Below, piece after piece: positions 35,905 to 45,759 of a DNA stretch of 64,000 nucleotides (position 1 is the first letter of the stretch; each line of letters begins with the position of its first letter). Origin of the DNA: Asticcacaulis sp. MM231 (GTDB lineage Bacteria; Pseudomonadota; Alphaproteobacteria; Caulobacterales; Caulobacteraceae); contig NZ_OZ075110.1 in the NCBI RefSeq assembly GCF_964186625.1, positions 358,501 through 422,500 of the forward strand, in the 5' to 3' direction. The position numbers were made by a program, and so were the translations under genes. The notes beneath the pieces are model-generated. The model saw only the letters and a list, made by a program, of their open reading frames with translations, searched no databases and was not told the origin of the DNA.

Positions 35905-37989
35905 TTAGATTGGCGTGGCTTCGATCAGCAGGAAGCGCTCGAAACGGGCCGGTATACGGTTGGCGACCGGCGTCACCTCGCCCAGCGCCTTGTCGTTAAA
36001 ATAGTCGACCAGCTTGTAGCGCTTTTGGGTCAGACCACGCAGTTCAACCTCGCCGGCCCATGCGTCGGCGTAGAAGGCATAATAGAGCTTGCCGTTCTTC
36101 TCGACCGCATGGGCTTCGGGCGTGTCAAAGCCGATATCGTAGAGTTCGCCACGATACTGGCCGGTGGCAAGCTGCTTGTCGTTGTAGAGTCCGATCCACT
36201 TGCGCCACAGCGCTTCACGCTCCGGCGTGAGCTGGTAGTTCTCATTTTTTTCATGCCCCGGACCCGGCCAGGCGAACTTGGTCGATACGATGCCGCCGAT
36301 CCCGACGGTCGAGGCGAAATCGTTACCGCCATCGGAAAGCTCGACGTGATCACCGGCATAGGCGGCATCACCCCCCATCAGAGCCTTAAGTGATTTGCCC
36401 TTCAGGCGCACCTGCCACGAAGACAAGGGATCGGAGGCCGGTACATGGTTGGTATAGGGCAGATTATGGAAGGCGTAAGACGTGCCGCACGGACAGAACT
36501 CAACGACGGCTTCGGGATTGGCCTCGCGCGCCGTGTCGTAGATCAGCTTCCAGAAATCCTGCAACTGCTCGACAAACTCTTCCGGGCGCGCGTGGTTATG
36601 CGCCGGATTGTAGCACGGCGCGACGCCATTCATATGCTGGCCATCGAGCTTCAAGCCCTCATAGCCCCACTCGCCGATGATCTTCCTGATCAGCGCCTTG
36701 TGGTAATCCTTCGTCGGCTGATAGGCCGGGCACAGATAGAAGGCGTTCCACCAGGTGACGTTCTGCACCGCGCCGTCCTGATTGAGCAGCAGCATGTCGG
36801 TGTGATCGTGCAGCAAGTCCGTGCCCGGATCCGTAGCCAGTGGCGCCAGCCACAGGCGCGGCCGCAGGCCCGCCGCCTTGATCGAACGCACAAAGGCGAT
36901 CATGTCGGCATCCTTGCGCGGGAACTTCTTGGTGTCGAGATGCCAGTCGCCTTCAGAGGTCTGCCAGCCGTCGTCGAGCACCGCCCATTTTAAGCCCACA
37001 TCCCTGGCCTTGGCCAGGGTGCCCTCGATCTCCTCGACTGTGAAATTGCGCTGATACCCCCAGGCGCACCACACCGGCTCATAGGACGAGGCCGGCGGTT
37101 TCGGCGCCGCCAGACCGCGATCGGCCATGACCTTGCGGTAGGTGTCGAGCGTGGAGAAATAGTCGCGTGTGTGCACGCTGACAAAGGTATCGAGCGTTGT
37201 CAGACTGTCGCCGCCGGCCAGTGTCACGGCATGGTCGTAACGGATGGCGACGCCCGCACCGGCGGGCGTGGCGATCAAAGGCAGGGAGATCAGTTTCGGC
37301 GCGGTTTCGATATGGCCAACCGCCAGACCGGCATCCGGCCGCCAGACATCGACGACCGGTGTACCGCTGCCATAATCGGAAGCGTTCATGCCCATGAAAT
37401 TGGGCTGGTCGAAACCGGCCTTGACCGGCTGCACCCAGTCGCGGCGATCGTCATGTGACGAACCGGAGAATGACCAGAAGCCGGCGCCGCTGGCTTTAAG
37501 GATATGGGCGTGGCTGGTCCAGCTTGCGATATCGAGAGGCGTGGACCTGGTATTGCGATAGGTGACACGCGTGACGGCGAAACCGGGATAGCTGTCATAG
37601 AGGGTGATCTGGACGGTCTTTTCGACACCCTCGGCCGAAACGCCGCGAATCGTAAACGCCCTGCCCTTGCCGTGCGCATCCTTGACCGGTTTTTCCGCCT
37701 TATCCTTGTACGTAAAGCGATCAATGCTCTTGCCATCGGCAAGGATAAGCGTTTCCGATGGCGCAAAATCGGTCAAGGCCACGGTCGTGCCCCTGGCGCG
37801 CAGGCTGACGCGGCTGCCAAGACCCAGATCAAAATCGAGCATGACAGCATCATCGCCAAAGCTGGCCACGGCCGCCGATTGTGCGAAACCGGAACGGGCC
37901 ATCAGGCCGGAGGCGATCACCGTGCCGGACAGAAGCGCAAGCAGTCCGCGCCTGTGCAGGCCGCCAGAGGTCAGTCCTTGAGGTTTCAT
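35905..37989 (-). CDS. GH36 family alpha-galactosidase / alpha-N-acetylgalactosaminidase
   Basis: About 694 residues. The ATG at 37989 has GGAGGG 7 bp upstream and gives a signal peptide (HRRGLLALLSGTVIASGLMA). An earlier ATG at 38016 is less well placed. The N-terminal beta-supersandwich is followed by the barrel: EPVWCAWGYQRNFTVEEI, KWAVLDDGWQTSEGDWH, LRPRLWLAPLATDPGTDLL. GLKLDGQHM carries the nucleophile Asp, and VVEFCPCGTSYAFHN follows. GH36 enzymes release alpha-galactose, and one subgroup releases alpha-GalNAc. The association with agaS and an amino-sugar kinase favours alpha-GalNAc here, but that is inference. It heads an operon with the DMT permease and is divergent from the amidohydrolase-GH27 pair. 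Confidence 0.88.
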   Translation of the reverse strand: MKPQGLTSGGLHRRGLLALLSGTVIASGLMARSGFAQSAAVASFGDDAVMLDFDLGLGSRVSLRARGTTVALTDFAPSETLILADGKSIDRFTYKDKAEKPVKDAHGKGRAFTIRGVSAEGVEKTVQITLYDSYPGFAVTRVTYRNTRSTPLDIASWTSHAHILKASGAGFWSFSGSSHDDRRDWVQPVKAGFDQPNFMGMNASDYGSGTPVVDVWRPDAGLAVGHIETAPKLISLPLIATPAGAGVAIRYDHAVTLAGGDSLTTLDTFVSVHTRDYFSTLDTYRKVMADRGLAAPKPPASSYEPVWCAWGYQRNFTVEEIEGTLAKARDVGLKWAVLDDGWQTSEGDWHLDTKKFPRKDADMIAFVRSIKAAGLRPRLWLAPLATDPGTDLLHDHTDMLLLNQDGAVQNVTWWNAFYLCPAYQPTKDYHKALIRKIIGEWGYEGLKLDGQHMNGVAPCYNPAHNHARPEEFVEQLQDFWKLIYDTAREANPEAVVEFCPCGTSYAFHNLPYTNHVPASDPLSSWQVRLKGKSLKALMGGDAAYAGDHVELSDGGNDFASTVGIGGIVSTKFAWPGPGHEKNENYQLTPEREALWRKWIGLYNDKQLATGQYRGELYDIGFDTPEAHAVEKNGKLYYAFYADAWAGEVELRGLTQKRYKLVDYFNDKALGEVTPVANRIPARFERFLLIEATPI

Positions 37990-38087
37990 GCGTTTGCCCT
38001 CCGTGTTGGCCGTCATCTGAGGCAGGGTTCATTTTTAATCTTGCATATGTCAAATTAAAAAGGCAAACAAAAAGACACGAAAACGCA

Positions 38088-38116
38088 ACATTAAATTTCG
38101 TTTTATTTGTTTTCAT
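38088..38116. promoter_or_regulatory. Candidate DeoR/AgaR operator in the GH36/amidohydrolase divergent promoter
   Basis: On the minus strand 38088-38105 contains TAAAACGAAA followed by TTTAATGT. It matches the site in front of the deoR/TBDR pair at 17 of 19 positions over ATAAAACGAAA-N2-TAATGT. A second partial copy (ATGAAAACAAATA, 38104-38116) adjoins it. The site sits about 20 bp before the amidohydrolase start and 100 bp before GH36, so it could control both directions. Confidence 0.6.
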
Positions 38117-38135
38117 GCCAATTGGGAGCCGACTG

Positions 38136-39221
38136 ATGATCCGCAAGCGCCGTCTGTTGATAAGCCTTCTCACCACCTCGGCCTTGCTGGCCACCGGCGC
38201 CTGCGCCACCGAGGCCAGCTACAGCGTGGCCGATTTTGCCGCCGTGAAGAAGTTCGACGCCCACGTCCACGTCAATGTCACCGATCCCGCCTTTGTCGAT
38301 CAGGCCAGGGCCGACGGTTTCGAGATCCTGTCGATCAATGTCGACTATCCGGCCTTTCCGTCGATCAAGGATCAGGCGACCGCCGCGCACAAATTCCACA
38401 CCGCCGACCCGAAACACTTCCACTACGCCACCACCTTCACCATGAAGGGCTTCACAGGCGCGGACTGGGTCAAGACCACCAACGCGCATCTCGATTCAGA
38501 GTTCAGGCAGGGGGCTGTCGCCGTCAAGGTCTGGAAGAATATCGGCATGATCGAGCGCGATGCCGACGGCAAGCTGATCTTCCTTGATGATACGCGGTTC
38601 GATCCGGTCATCGCCCATATCATCGCCGCGAAGAAACCCCTGATCGCCCACCAGGCCGAGCCGAAGAATTGCTGGCTGCCGATGGAGCAGATGACGACCA
38701 ATAACGACCGCGAATATTTCAGCCACCATCCTGAATATTACATGTATCTCCACCCTGAGATGCCGACCTACGAATTCCTGATGGCGGCGCGCGATCGCTT
38801 CGTGACGCGCCACCCCGATCTTGCCTTTGTCGGCGCCCATGTCGGCAGTCTGGAATGGAGCGTCGATGAGGCGGCCAAATTCCTCGACGCCCACCCCAAT
38901 GCCAATATCGAGCTGGCAGCGCGCATGACGCAGATCCAGTATCAGTCGGTGCGCGATTACGACAGGGTGCGTACCTTCTTCATCACCTACCAGGACCGCA
39001 TCATGTACGGCACCGATCTGACGCTCAATCCGGGCGAGGATACGGCCGCCTTCAGATCAGCGGCGCACGCTTACTGGCTGGGCGACTGGACCTATCTGGC
39101 CACGCCCGAAGCGCAGCATGTCGATGATATAGACGCCGATCCGAAAGGCCTGGCCCTGCCAAAAAGCGTGATCGACAAGATCTACTACGCCAACGCCCGA
39201 CGCGAATTTATCCGTAAGTAG
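38136..39221 (+). CDS. Exported amidohydrolase-2 family metal hydrolase
   Basis: 361 residues from the ATG at 38136, which has GGGAG upstream. The signal sequence is RKRRLLISLLTTSALLATGA, with a Cys at the likely cleavage point. Metal ligands of the amidohydrolase fold are visible: KKFDAHVHVNVTDPAF (HxH motif), KPLIAHQAEP (His), FVGAHVGSLEWSVDE (His) and IMYGTDLTLNPGED (Asp). KVWKNIG may supply the carboxylated-lysine position. This branch includes decarboxylases and lactonases, so no substrate can be given. It is not the NagA/AgaA type deacetylase fold of the amino-sugar pathway. The stop is 7 bp before GH27. Confidence 0.75.
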   Translation: MIRKRRLLISLLTTSALLATGACATEASYSVADFAAVKKFDAHVHVNVTDPAFVDQARADGFEILSINVDYPAFPSIKDQATAAHKFHTADPKHFHYATTFTMKGFTGADWVKTTNAHLDSEFRQGAVAVKVWKNIGMIERDADGKLIFLDDTRFDPVIAHIIAAKKPLIAHQAEPKNCWLPMEQMTTNNDREYFSHHPEYYMYLHPEMPTYEFLMAARDRFVTRHPDLAFVGAHVGSLEWSVDEAAKFLDAHPNANIELAARMTQIQYQSVRDYDRVRTFFITYQDRIMYGTDLTLNPGEDTAAFRSAAHAYWLGDWTYLATPEAQHVDDIDADPKGLALPKSVIDKIYYANARREFIRK

Positions 39222-39228
39222 GATCACC

Positions 39229-41151
39229 ATGCTTAAGGCCACCCTCCTCGCCTTCACCCTGCTGACCGCCCCGGCGCTCGCCCAAACCGCCACGGCGCAA
39301 GCGACCACGGCGCAAGCGTCCATTGATCCGCTGGCCCCCGCCGGCCGCTGGACCGGCGCCACAGCGGGCCGCAGCCCTACCCCGCCAATGGGCTGGAATT
39401 CGTGGAACGCCTTCCACACCGAAATCGACGAAGCCAAGGTGATGGGCACAGCCAGGGTGCTGGTCGATAGTGGCCTGCGCGATCTCGGCTACACCTATGT
39501 CAATATCGACGACGGCTGGTGGCTGAAACGCCGCACCAGTGACAACCGCATGCAGGTGCGCACCAAAATCTTCCCGTCGGCCAAGATCAAGGGCAGCGAT
39601 ACCTCCAGCTTCCGCCCCTTCACCGACACCCTGCACAGCATGGGTCTGAAGGCCGGCATCTATAGCGATATCGGCGGCAATGCCTGCTCGCAGGCCTATG
39701 ACCTGCAGTCTCCCAACCTGCCCGAAGGAACGACTGCCGAGCGTCAGGTGGGCCTGCATGGCCATGTCCAGCAGGACATAAACCTCTACTTCGATGATTG
39801 GGGCTTCGACTATATCAAGGTCGATGCCTGCGGCCTCAATGTCTATGGGCCGGACGCCGCTATCGTTAAGCAATATAAGTATAACGGCTTTCCGCCGCTG
39901 ATCGATCAGACCAGCATCAACCGCACCGATATTCCGGCCGTGCGCGCCCTCTATCAGGAGGTCGCCGACGCCCTGGCCACCAGCAATCCCGATGGCGATT
40001 ACATCTTCTCGATCTGCGCTTGGGGTTCAGCCGATGTGCGATCATGGGGCAAGGAGGTCGGTAATCTGTGGCGGACCAGCGGCGATATCACACCGCAATG
40101 GACGCGCATGCTGCACACCTTCGACAGCGCCTCAACACGTGCCCTCTATGCCGGTCCGGGTCACTGGAATGACCCCGACATGCTGTTCATAGGCCACGGC
40201 GATTTCGATGAAAAGCATCTGACCGAGGCACGTACCCATTTTTCACTGTGGGCCATGATCAACGCTCCGCTGATGATCGGCTATGACCTGCGCAAGGCCC
40301 CGCCGGAACTGATGCGCATCTGGGCCAATAAGGATATCATCCGCCTCAATCAGGACAGCGGCGGTCATCAGGCTGTGCTGGCCTACAACTCCGACGACGT
40401 ACAGATCTTCGTCAAGACGCTGAGCGATTCCGGCAGCAAGGGCGTGCTGTTGTTCAATCGCGGACTGACGCCGGCGGATGTGACACTAACACCTGAGCAG
40501 GTAAAGATGATCGGCGATGTCGCTCTCACCGATCTGTGGTCAAAAGAGGCGCTGACGCTGAAAGGCGAACTGAAAGTCACCCTGCAGCCGCGCGAATCCC
40601 GTGTATTTGAGGCCAAGGGGAAACTACAACTCCCTAATGGCGCCTATCTGTCGGAGATACCCGGCGCCATCAATGTGGCCCGTGACGGCATCATCACGCC
40701 GGAACCCGATCCGATCGTCCACCGTATGAGCAATCCGTGGGGCGCCACGATCAATGGTGGCGAACGCCCGACCTACACCGGCTGGGGCGGCGCGCAGGCC
40801 GATGCCACGCCCTATGATCAAACATTGAAGATCGATGGACATGCCTTTACGTCCGGCATCGGCATCCTGGCCAATTCGCGCCTGGAGGTGAAGGCAGACG
40901 GCTACACGCGCTTTGAGGCGAAGGTCGGCGTCGATGACAGCACGCGCAACCTGAAAGACAAGGTGGTGTTTCAGGTCTTCGGCGACGGCCGTCTGCTGAC
41001 CGAGGCGACGGCGGCTTATGGGCAGGCGGCGCAACCTCTCAGCACCGACCTTGCCAATGTGAAGATCGTTGAACTGGTCGTGCGTAACACCGCTCAATCC
41101 AGCGACCTGCCGCTGGCTGTCACCTGGGGCGATGCGGCCTTGAGGCACTGA
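39229..41151 (+). CDS. GH27 family alpha-galactosidase with C-terminal NPCBM domain
   Basis: 640 residues with a signal peptide (MLKATLLAFTLLTAPALAQT). The barrel begins PPMGWNSWNAFHTEIDEAKV, continues YTYVNIDDGWWLKRR and LKAGIYSDIGGNACS. FDYIKVDACGLNVYG holds the Asp nucleophile. NLWRTSGDITPQW holds the acid/base Asp and YAGPGHWNDPDMLFIGHG is a further family block. A beta domain follows. From about residue 470 there is an NPCBM carbohydrate-binding module (ATPYDQTLKIDGHAFTSGIG). GH27 acts on alpha-galactose, some members on alpha-GalNAc. It is co-transcribed with the amidohydrolase and would work with GH36 on the same class of linkage. Confidence 0.92.
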   Translation: MLKATLLAFTLLTAPALAQTATAQATTAQASIDPLAPAGRWTGATAGRSPTPPMGWNSWNAFHTEIDEAKVMGTARVLVDSGLRDLGYTYVNIDDGWWLKRRTSDNRMQVRTKIFPSAKIKGSDTSSFRPFTDTLHSMGLKAGIYSDIGGNACSQAYDLQSPNLPEGTTAERQVGLHGHVQQDINLYFDDWGFDYIKVDACGLNVYGPDAAIVKQYKYNGFPPLIDQTSINRTDIPAVRALYQEVADALATSNPDGDYIFSICAWGSADVRSWGKEVGNLWRTSGDITPQWTRMLHTFDSASTRALYAGPGHWNDPDMLFIGHGDFDEKHLTEARTHFSLWAMINAPLMIGYDLRKAPPELMRIWANKDIIRLNQDSGGHQAVLAYNSDDVQIFVKTLSDSGSKGVLLFNRGLTPADVTLTPEQVKMIGDVALTDLWSKEALTLKGELKVTLQPRESRVFEAKGKLQLPNGAYLSEIPGAINVARDGIITPEPDPIVHRMSNPWGATINGGERPTYTGWGGAQADATPYDQTLKIDGHAFTSGIGILANSRLEVKADGYTRFEAKVGVDDSTRNLKDKVVFQVFGDGRLLTEATAAYGQAAQPLSTDLANVKIVELVVRNTAQSSDLPLAVTWGDAALRH

Positions 41152-41216
41152 CAGCGGCCCGCTTGGAGGTGAGCTCACCCCAGGGTAATCAACCACAACG
41201 TAACAAGGTTGTAAAA

Positions 41217-41260
41217 ATTGTTTGACCAATTTTTTGTTATCATTAAATTGGGTTGCAAAT
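41217..41260. promoter_or_regulatory. Two candidate GntR operators upstream of the GntR gene
   Basis: Two 14-bp sites, ATTGTTTGACCAAT (41217-41230) and ATTGGGTTGCAAAT (41247-41260), each match ATTGG-N4-CCAAT at nine of ten fixed positions. Starts are 30 bp apart, about three helical turns. They lie 60-105 bp before the regulator's ATG, a position that suits autoregulation. A separate perfect 12-bp palindrome, GGTGAGCTCACC, is at 41168-41179 just after the GH27 stop. Confidence 0.55.
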
Positions 41261-41321
41261 GAAATGTTGGGCACACACAAGAGCCCCGCGATACCCGTTG
41301 ATGATAGGTCGGTTATAAGCC

Positions 41322-42128
41322 ATGACAGCTTCCCGTGACGACCACCCAGCGCATATCGACACAGATAAAGACGTCCGAGCCTATCAAGTCGTCGGCAATG
41401 CCCTGCTAGACCGGATTCGCGCTGGCGAATTCCGCGCGAGCGGCAAACTCCCTCCCGAACGCGAACTCGCCGAAATCTATGGGGTAGGCCGCGCCGTCAT
41501 CCGCGACGCCCTGGTCATGCTCGAAGTCAAGGGACTGATCCAATCCCGCCAAGGCTCTGGGATCTACATAACGCGCCGAGCTTACCAAATCGAACCCGAC
41601 GACAGCGCGAATCCAGCCCACACTCAGCCCCGGAACCATCTGCCCCCGGCCGGCCGCTCCGAACTGTTGCAGGCCCGGCAATGGCTAGAAAGCCATATGG
41701 CACGACTAGCGGCTACCAACGCCACCGATGATGACCTGGTCTCGATAGAACAGGCCTATGACGAGCACCGCAGGGCATATTTTGGTGAACCCAAGGAAAG
41801 TCTGGACATGATTTTCCATCTGTCCATCGCGCGCGCGACGCAGAATCCCGAACTCGTAAGTCTGGTCGACCAACTCTGGCTACGTCGCGAGAGCAATCCC
41901 GTCTGGAAAAATGTCTACGTCCCGGCGGCAGAGATGCAACTCCGCGATCGCTGGGTCCTCGATCATGACAGACTGGTCGATGCCCTGCGCCGTCGCGACG
42001 GCGACGCCGCCTATGTCGCCATGTGGCAGCACATCGAGAACGTCAAGACCTTCATCATGGCTATGGAGTCGCCGCCCGAAGACAGCGAGGCAAGACTTGC
42101 CCGACGCAATCTTAAGCTGACTGTTTAG
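41322..42128 (+). CDS. GntR-family regulator, FadR/FCD subfamily
   Basis: 268 residues. The N-terminal winged helix (about 20-90) has YQVVGNALLDRIRAGEFRAS, GKLPPERELAEIYGVGRAVI and RDALVMLEVKGLIQSRQGSG. The C-terminal FCD ligand-binding domain has LLQARQWLESHMARLAATNA, FHLSIARATQNPELVSLVDQ and a closing HIENVKTFIMAM. The Asp/His residues of the last two blocks are the usual metal/ligand contacts. Such proteins repress carbohydrate or sugar-acid genes until an effector binds. It sits between GH27 and a TBDR transcribed in the same direction. Palindromes of one type occur both before it and before the TBDR, so it probably controls itself and that receptor. Confidence 0.9.
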   Translation: MTASRDDHPAHIDTDKDVRAYQVVGNALLDRIRAGEFRASGKLPPERELAEIYGVGRAVIRDALVMLEVKGLIQSRQGSGIYITRRAYQIEPDDSANPAHTQPRNHLPPAGRSELLQARQWLESHMARLAATNATDDDLVSIEQAYDEHRRAYFGEPKESLDMIFHLSIARATQNPELVSLVDQLWLRRESNPVWKNVYVPAAEMQLRDRWVLDHDRLVDALRRRDGDAAYVAMWQHIENVKTFIMAMESPPEDSEARLARRNLKLTV

Positions 42129-42229
42129 AAATGTTCGCCCAGAACGATCAAAGTCAGTCTGACGAGCCCCGCAAGAGATGGCCGGCAATGTGGCCGTTCG
42201 ACCATACCACGGACTGAAATAGGCGCTTC

Positions 42230-42535
42230 ATTGGCCAACCAATAAAGCATTCGGGAACCCTTCTCGTTCATTTAGGCGCCGCGGGAGCAAACCAATATAG
42301 TATATTTGCAACATAGGCCGACCAATTCCTAGGCGCACGACAAGGGAATCCGGCCGCGTGATTTTCACTAATTCAATGATTTATAAGGTTTATATTTCAG
42401 CCTTCCGTTTGCGTCATCTCGTCCAATGACTCGGCCTGTCATCTAAGTGTTAAAAAAAAGACGTGGGCCACAATATTGAAATTGACAGGCCAATTTTGCG
42501 CCCATAGTCTCAAATTTGACAATTGGCGCGCCAAT
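42230..42535. promoter_or_regulatory. TBDR promoter with four ATTGG-N4-CCAAT operator candidates
   Basis: The 530-bp gap before the TBDR has no gene. It contains ATTGGCCAACCAAT (42230-42243), ATAGGCCGACCAAT (42313-42326), ATTGACAGGCCAAT (42481-42494) and the perfect palindrome ATTGGCGCGCCAAT (42522-42535). Start-to-start spacing is 83 and 41 bp within the pairs, close to 8 and 4 helical turns. Similar sites precede the adjacent gntR gene. This suggests cooperative or looped binding by that regulator (inference). Confidence 0.6.
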
Positions 42536-42665
42536 CTCCTCCCAACTGGTATTAGTGGCGCGAAAGGGGTCGTAGCAGACACGACCACGCCAAAGTCGCA
42601 ACACGCCATGCCCGTGATTTTCACGCGAAGGCTCGGTTCGAGACACACTCAAAGGGGATATGATA

Positions 42666-45336
42666 ATGACTTTTAAGAACTATGCCTTACTCAGCACGGC
42701 CTTGGCCGGCTTGCTGTCCGCCTCGTCTGTTTTGGCCCAGGATGCGGCACCCGCCGCTGAAGCGGCCCCGGCACCCGACGCCGCCACAGAAGTTGTCGTC
42801 ACAGGTTTCCGCAAAAGCCTTGCCTCCGCACTCAACAACAAGAAGCGTGACGAACGCATCTCGGACGGCATTTCAGCCGAAGACCTTGGCAAGTTCCCGA
42901 GCGAAAACATAGCTGAAGCGATTCAGCGCATTCCGGGCGTCCAGATGGCCAATGTCAACGGCCGCGGCGCCACGATCAGTATCCGTGGCCTTGGGCCGCA
43001 ATATGCCATGACCACGGTCAACGGCCAGACCTTTAAGAGCGCCGACTTTACCGACGGCTTCCGCTACGACATCATCCAGACCGAACTCGCCAGCAGCATT
43101 CAGGTCTACAAGTCGCCCTCGGCCGATATGGACGCCGGCGGTCTGGCCGGCACGGTCAATATCGAAACCGTCCACCCGCTCGATAGAAAGAAGCGCGAAA
43201 TCGTCATCTCGGTCAAAGGTCAGCAGTCGCAGCTCTCCGGCGACGGCCTGACGCCAAAAGCCAGCATCTCGTATGTCGATCAGTTTGACGGCGGTAAACT
43301 CGGCGTCTTCTTGGGTGCCAACTATCAGGAACTGAGCGATCGCGCCGACTATCTGTGGATGGACCGCTGGACCACGCAGGCCGACGCCAACGGCGTATCC
43401 GTCGTCACCCCACGCCGCCTGCGCTATCGCCGCATTGACCGCGACACGCTGCGCCAGCAATTCAACGCCGCTATTCAGTATCGCCCGATCGATGGGCTCG
43501 AATTTGGCCTGACAGCGATCCACGCCAAGGACAATACGCGCTATGACGTCAACCAACAGGTTTTCCTGTTCAACACGGCCCGCATCAACATTCTGGAAAG
43601 CGACGGCCTGACCGCCACCAAGACAACGCAGACCAATTACACGCTGGAAAACAACCGTCAGCTTGAAACGCGCAACCTCTCCAGCGATGCCTTGACCGGC
43701 ACCGTCAAATGGAGCGGCACCGAGAACTGGACCATGAAGGGCGTGCTGCACTATACGCAGGGCAAGGCGCGCCTGACCGAGGAAGCGGCTATTCTCGGCA
43801 TCAATATCGCCTCGTCGACCCTCGACATCAGTGATCCGAGCGACATCAAGTTCACCACTTCGGTCGATCTGTCCGATCCAGCGAGCTATGAATACAGCCT
43901 CCTGAACCGCAACGAATATCCTGACGGCGCACAGCATTCCGACCACTCCGACGAAACCGCTGCTCAGGCCGACGCCACGCGCTGGATTGACAAGGGCATC
44001 CTGAGTTCGCTCACCTTCGGTGGCAAGCTCAAGCGCGAAACCCTCTCACGCTACTCGACCCGCCGCGATCTGGGCGGCAGCCTGGCCGAGGCCGATACGC
44101 CGGTCTTCGCGACCCACAATATCCCGGTCACCGATTTCCTTGATGGCAACAGCAGCATTGCCCATGCCTGGGTGGCGCCTGACATCCTCGCCTACCGCGA
44201 AACCTTCGCTGCGTCGGGCATCGATGTCCCGACCGTGTTCGATCCAGCCGGCTCCTATGACGTCAGCCGCAATATTTCGGCCGCGTATGTCATGGCTAAC
44301 CTCAAGGGTGAAGTCTTCAACGTGCCCTTCCATGGTAATGTGGGCGTGCGCTACGAAGACACCAAGCAGGTCGTCAAAGGTTACCTGACCTCGGGCAGCA
44401 ATGCGCTCAATGAGAACGTGGCGAATGTCATCGGCACCTATGAGACGCCGTCCGACTATTCGAACACCCTCCCCTCGGTCAACATGACCTTCGCCTTCAC
44501 GCCCAACCTTTTGCTGCGTGCCGCCGCCGCTAAGGTGCTGGTCCGTCCGATCCTCGAACTCCAGCTCAAACCTGGCCACGACGGTCAGCAGCAGCACCGA
44601 CTCCAACAATGTGACCAATGTCTCGGTGGCCCTGGCCGCCGCGACCCTGAAGCCTCTGACCGCCAACCAGTTCGATCTCGGTCTGGAATGGTATTATGGC
44701 GCCGGCAACGGCCTCAGCGTCTCCGGCTTCCTCAAGGACGTCAAGAACGGCACCTTCTCCGATATCGTTTGTCCAACGAGCTTCGAGGGCACGTCACTTT
44801 CGACCAACGCTGACGGCGACTGCGTATCGAGCACGGGCAGCGTCTACACCATCACCGAGACGCGGAACGATCCTTCGGTCGTCAAGATCAAGGGCTTTGA
44901 AGTCAACTGGCAGCAATCGTTCGACGACTGGCTCCCGGTCAAGGGCTTCGGCGTAATCACCAACTACACGCACGTCCAACCGTCCAGCAAGGGCACGACG
45001 GGTTTTCATCTGGCCAACCTGTCGGAAAACACCGCCAACGCCACCGGCTACTGGGAAAACAAAACCTTCAGTGCCCGTCTGTCGGCCAATTACCGTAGCG
45101 CCTACACCCAGACCAGCGCGGAAAGCTTCTTCGCCCGCGAAGGCCATACGATCGAGGGCCGCACCCTTTACGACATGACGCTCGGCTATACGATCAATGA
45201 CCAACTCAGTGTCTCCTTCGGCGCCCTCAACATCACCAATGAGAAGGAAGAGGCTTACAAGGATATCGCAGGCCGCTGGCAGATGACCAGCGTCACTGGC
45301 TCATCCTATTATTTCAGCCTGCAGTACAAGATGTAA
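42666..45336 (+). pseudogene. TonB-dependent receptor, split by a frameshift
   Basis: The ATG at 42666 (six bases after another ATG, but properly spaced from AAGGGGA) begins MTFKNYALLSTALAGLLSAS, a signal peptide. The plug is normal: EVVVTGFRKSLASALNNKK, ISAEDLGKFPSENIAEAIQR, IPGVQMANVNGRGATISIRG. The barrel reads through to FAFTPNLLLRAAAAKVLVRP, then the frame changes between about 44550 and 44562. It resumes in another frame as SSNLATTVSSST and continues to the natural end YFSLQYKM at 45336. Removing one C restores it. As written, translation would lose the last third of the barrel, so the receptor would not function. It would import an unidentified glycan, probably under control of the upstream GntR protein. 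Confidence 0.87.
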
Positions 45337-45394
45337 GCCAGGCTCGGCGAGACCGGCAGTGCCAACGCGGCCTCGTGCCTGATCTACATCTGCC

Positions 45395-45478
45395 GTCTCG
45401 ACGGGGACGCGTTTTCCTCCCCCTCCCCGTCGAGACAGATACCATCCGGACTTTCAGCCCCCGTCTGAAGGTTCGGAT
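45395..45478 (+). terminator. Tandem hairpins downstream of the TBDR
   Basis: The first has perfect 13-bp arms at 45395-45407 and 45424-45436 (GTCTCGACGGGGA and complement). The second has 14-bp arms at 45444-45457 and 45465-45478, 12 of 14 pairing and the rest wobble. They start 58 bp after the receptor stop and probably end its transcript. Nothing else is recognised in the remaining 280 bp before the next gene. Confidence 0.6.
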
Positions 45479-45759
45479 GATCTGTCTTTTCCGGATTTCC
45501 GCCTTCAGATTCCGATGGCCAGACCATGCTACATCATGCACAGACGACAGCCCTAAACGGGCGCGTAATCTGCGCCATCGCTGACTTGCTGCTCGATCAC
45601 GCCATGGATTAGAAGACCATTATCAAGCTATCAACCGCCGCCGGGCACCTGATGCGTTTACCTTAGGGCAAGATGAGCGACGGGTGCCTGAATACCGAAG
45701 AAACTTTACAAATCTGAAAAGATACTTGTAAAATATAAGCTCTCCTTTGGAGTATATCG

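Noticed and set aside
44518..45336. Separate small outer-membrane protein gene
   Set aside because: Its first 10-15 codons are only the other frame of the TBDR; from the junction on it is the missing C-terminal barrel, so it is part of the same gene.
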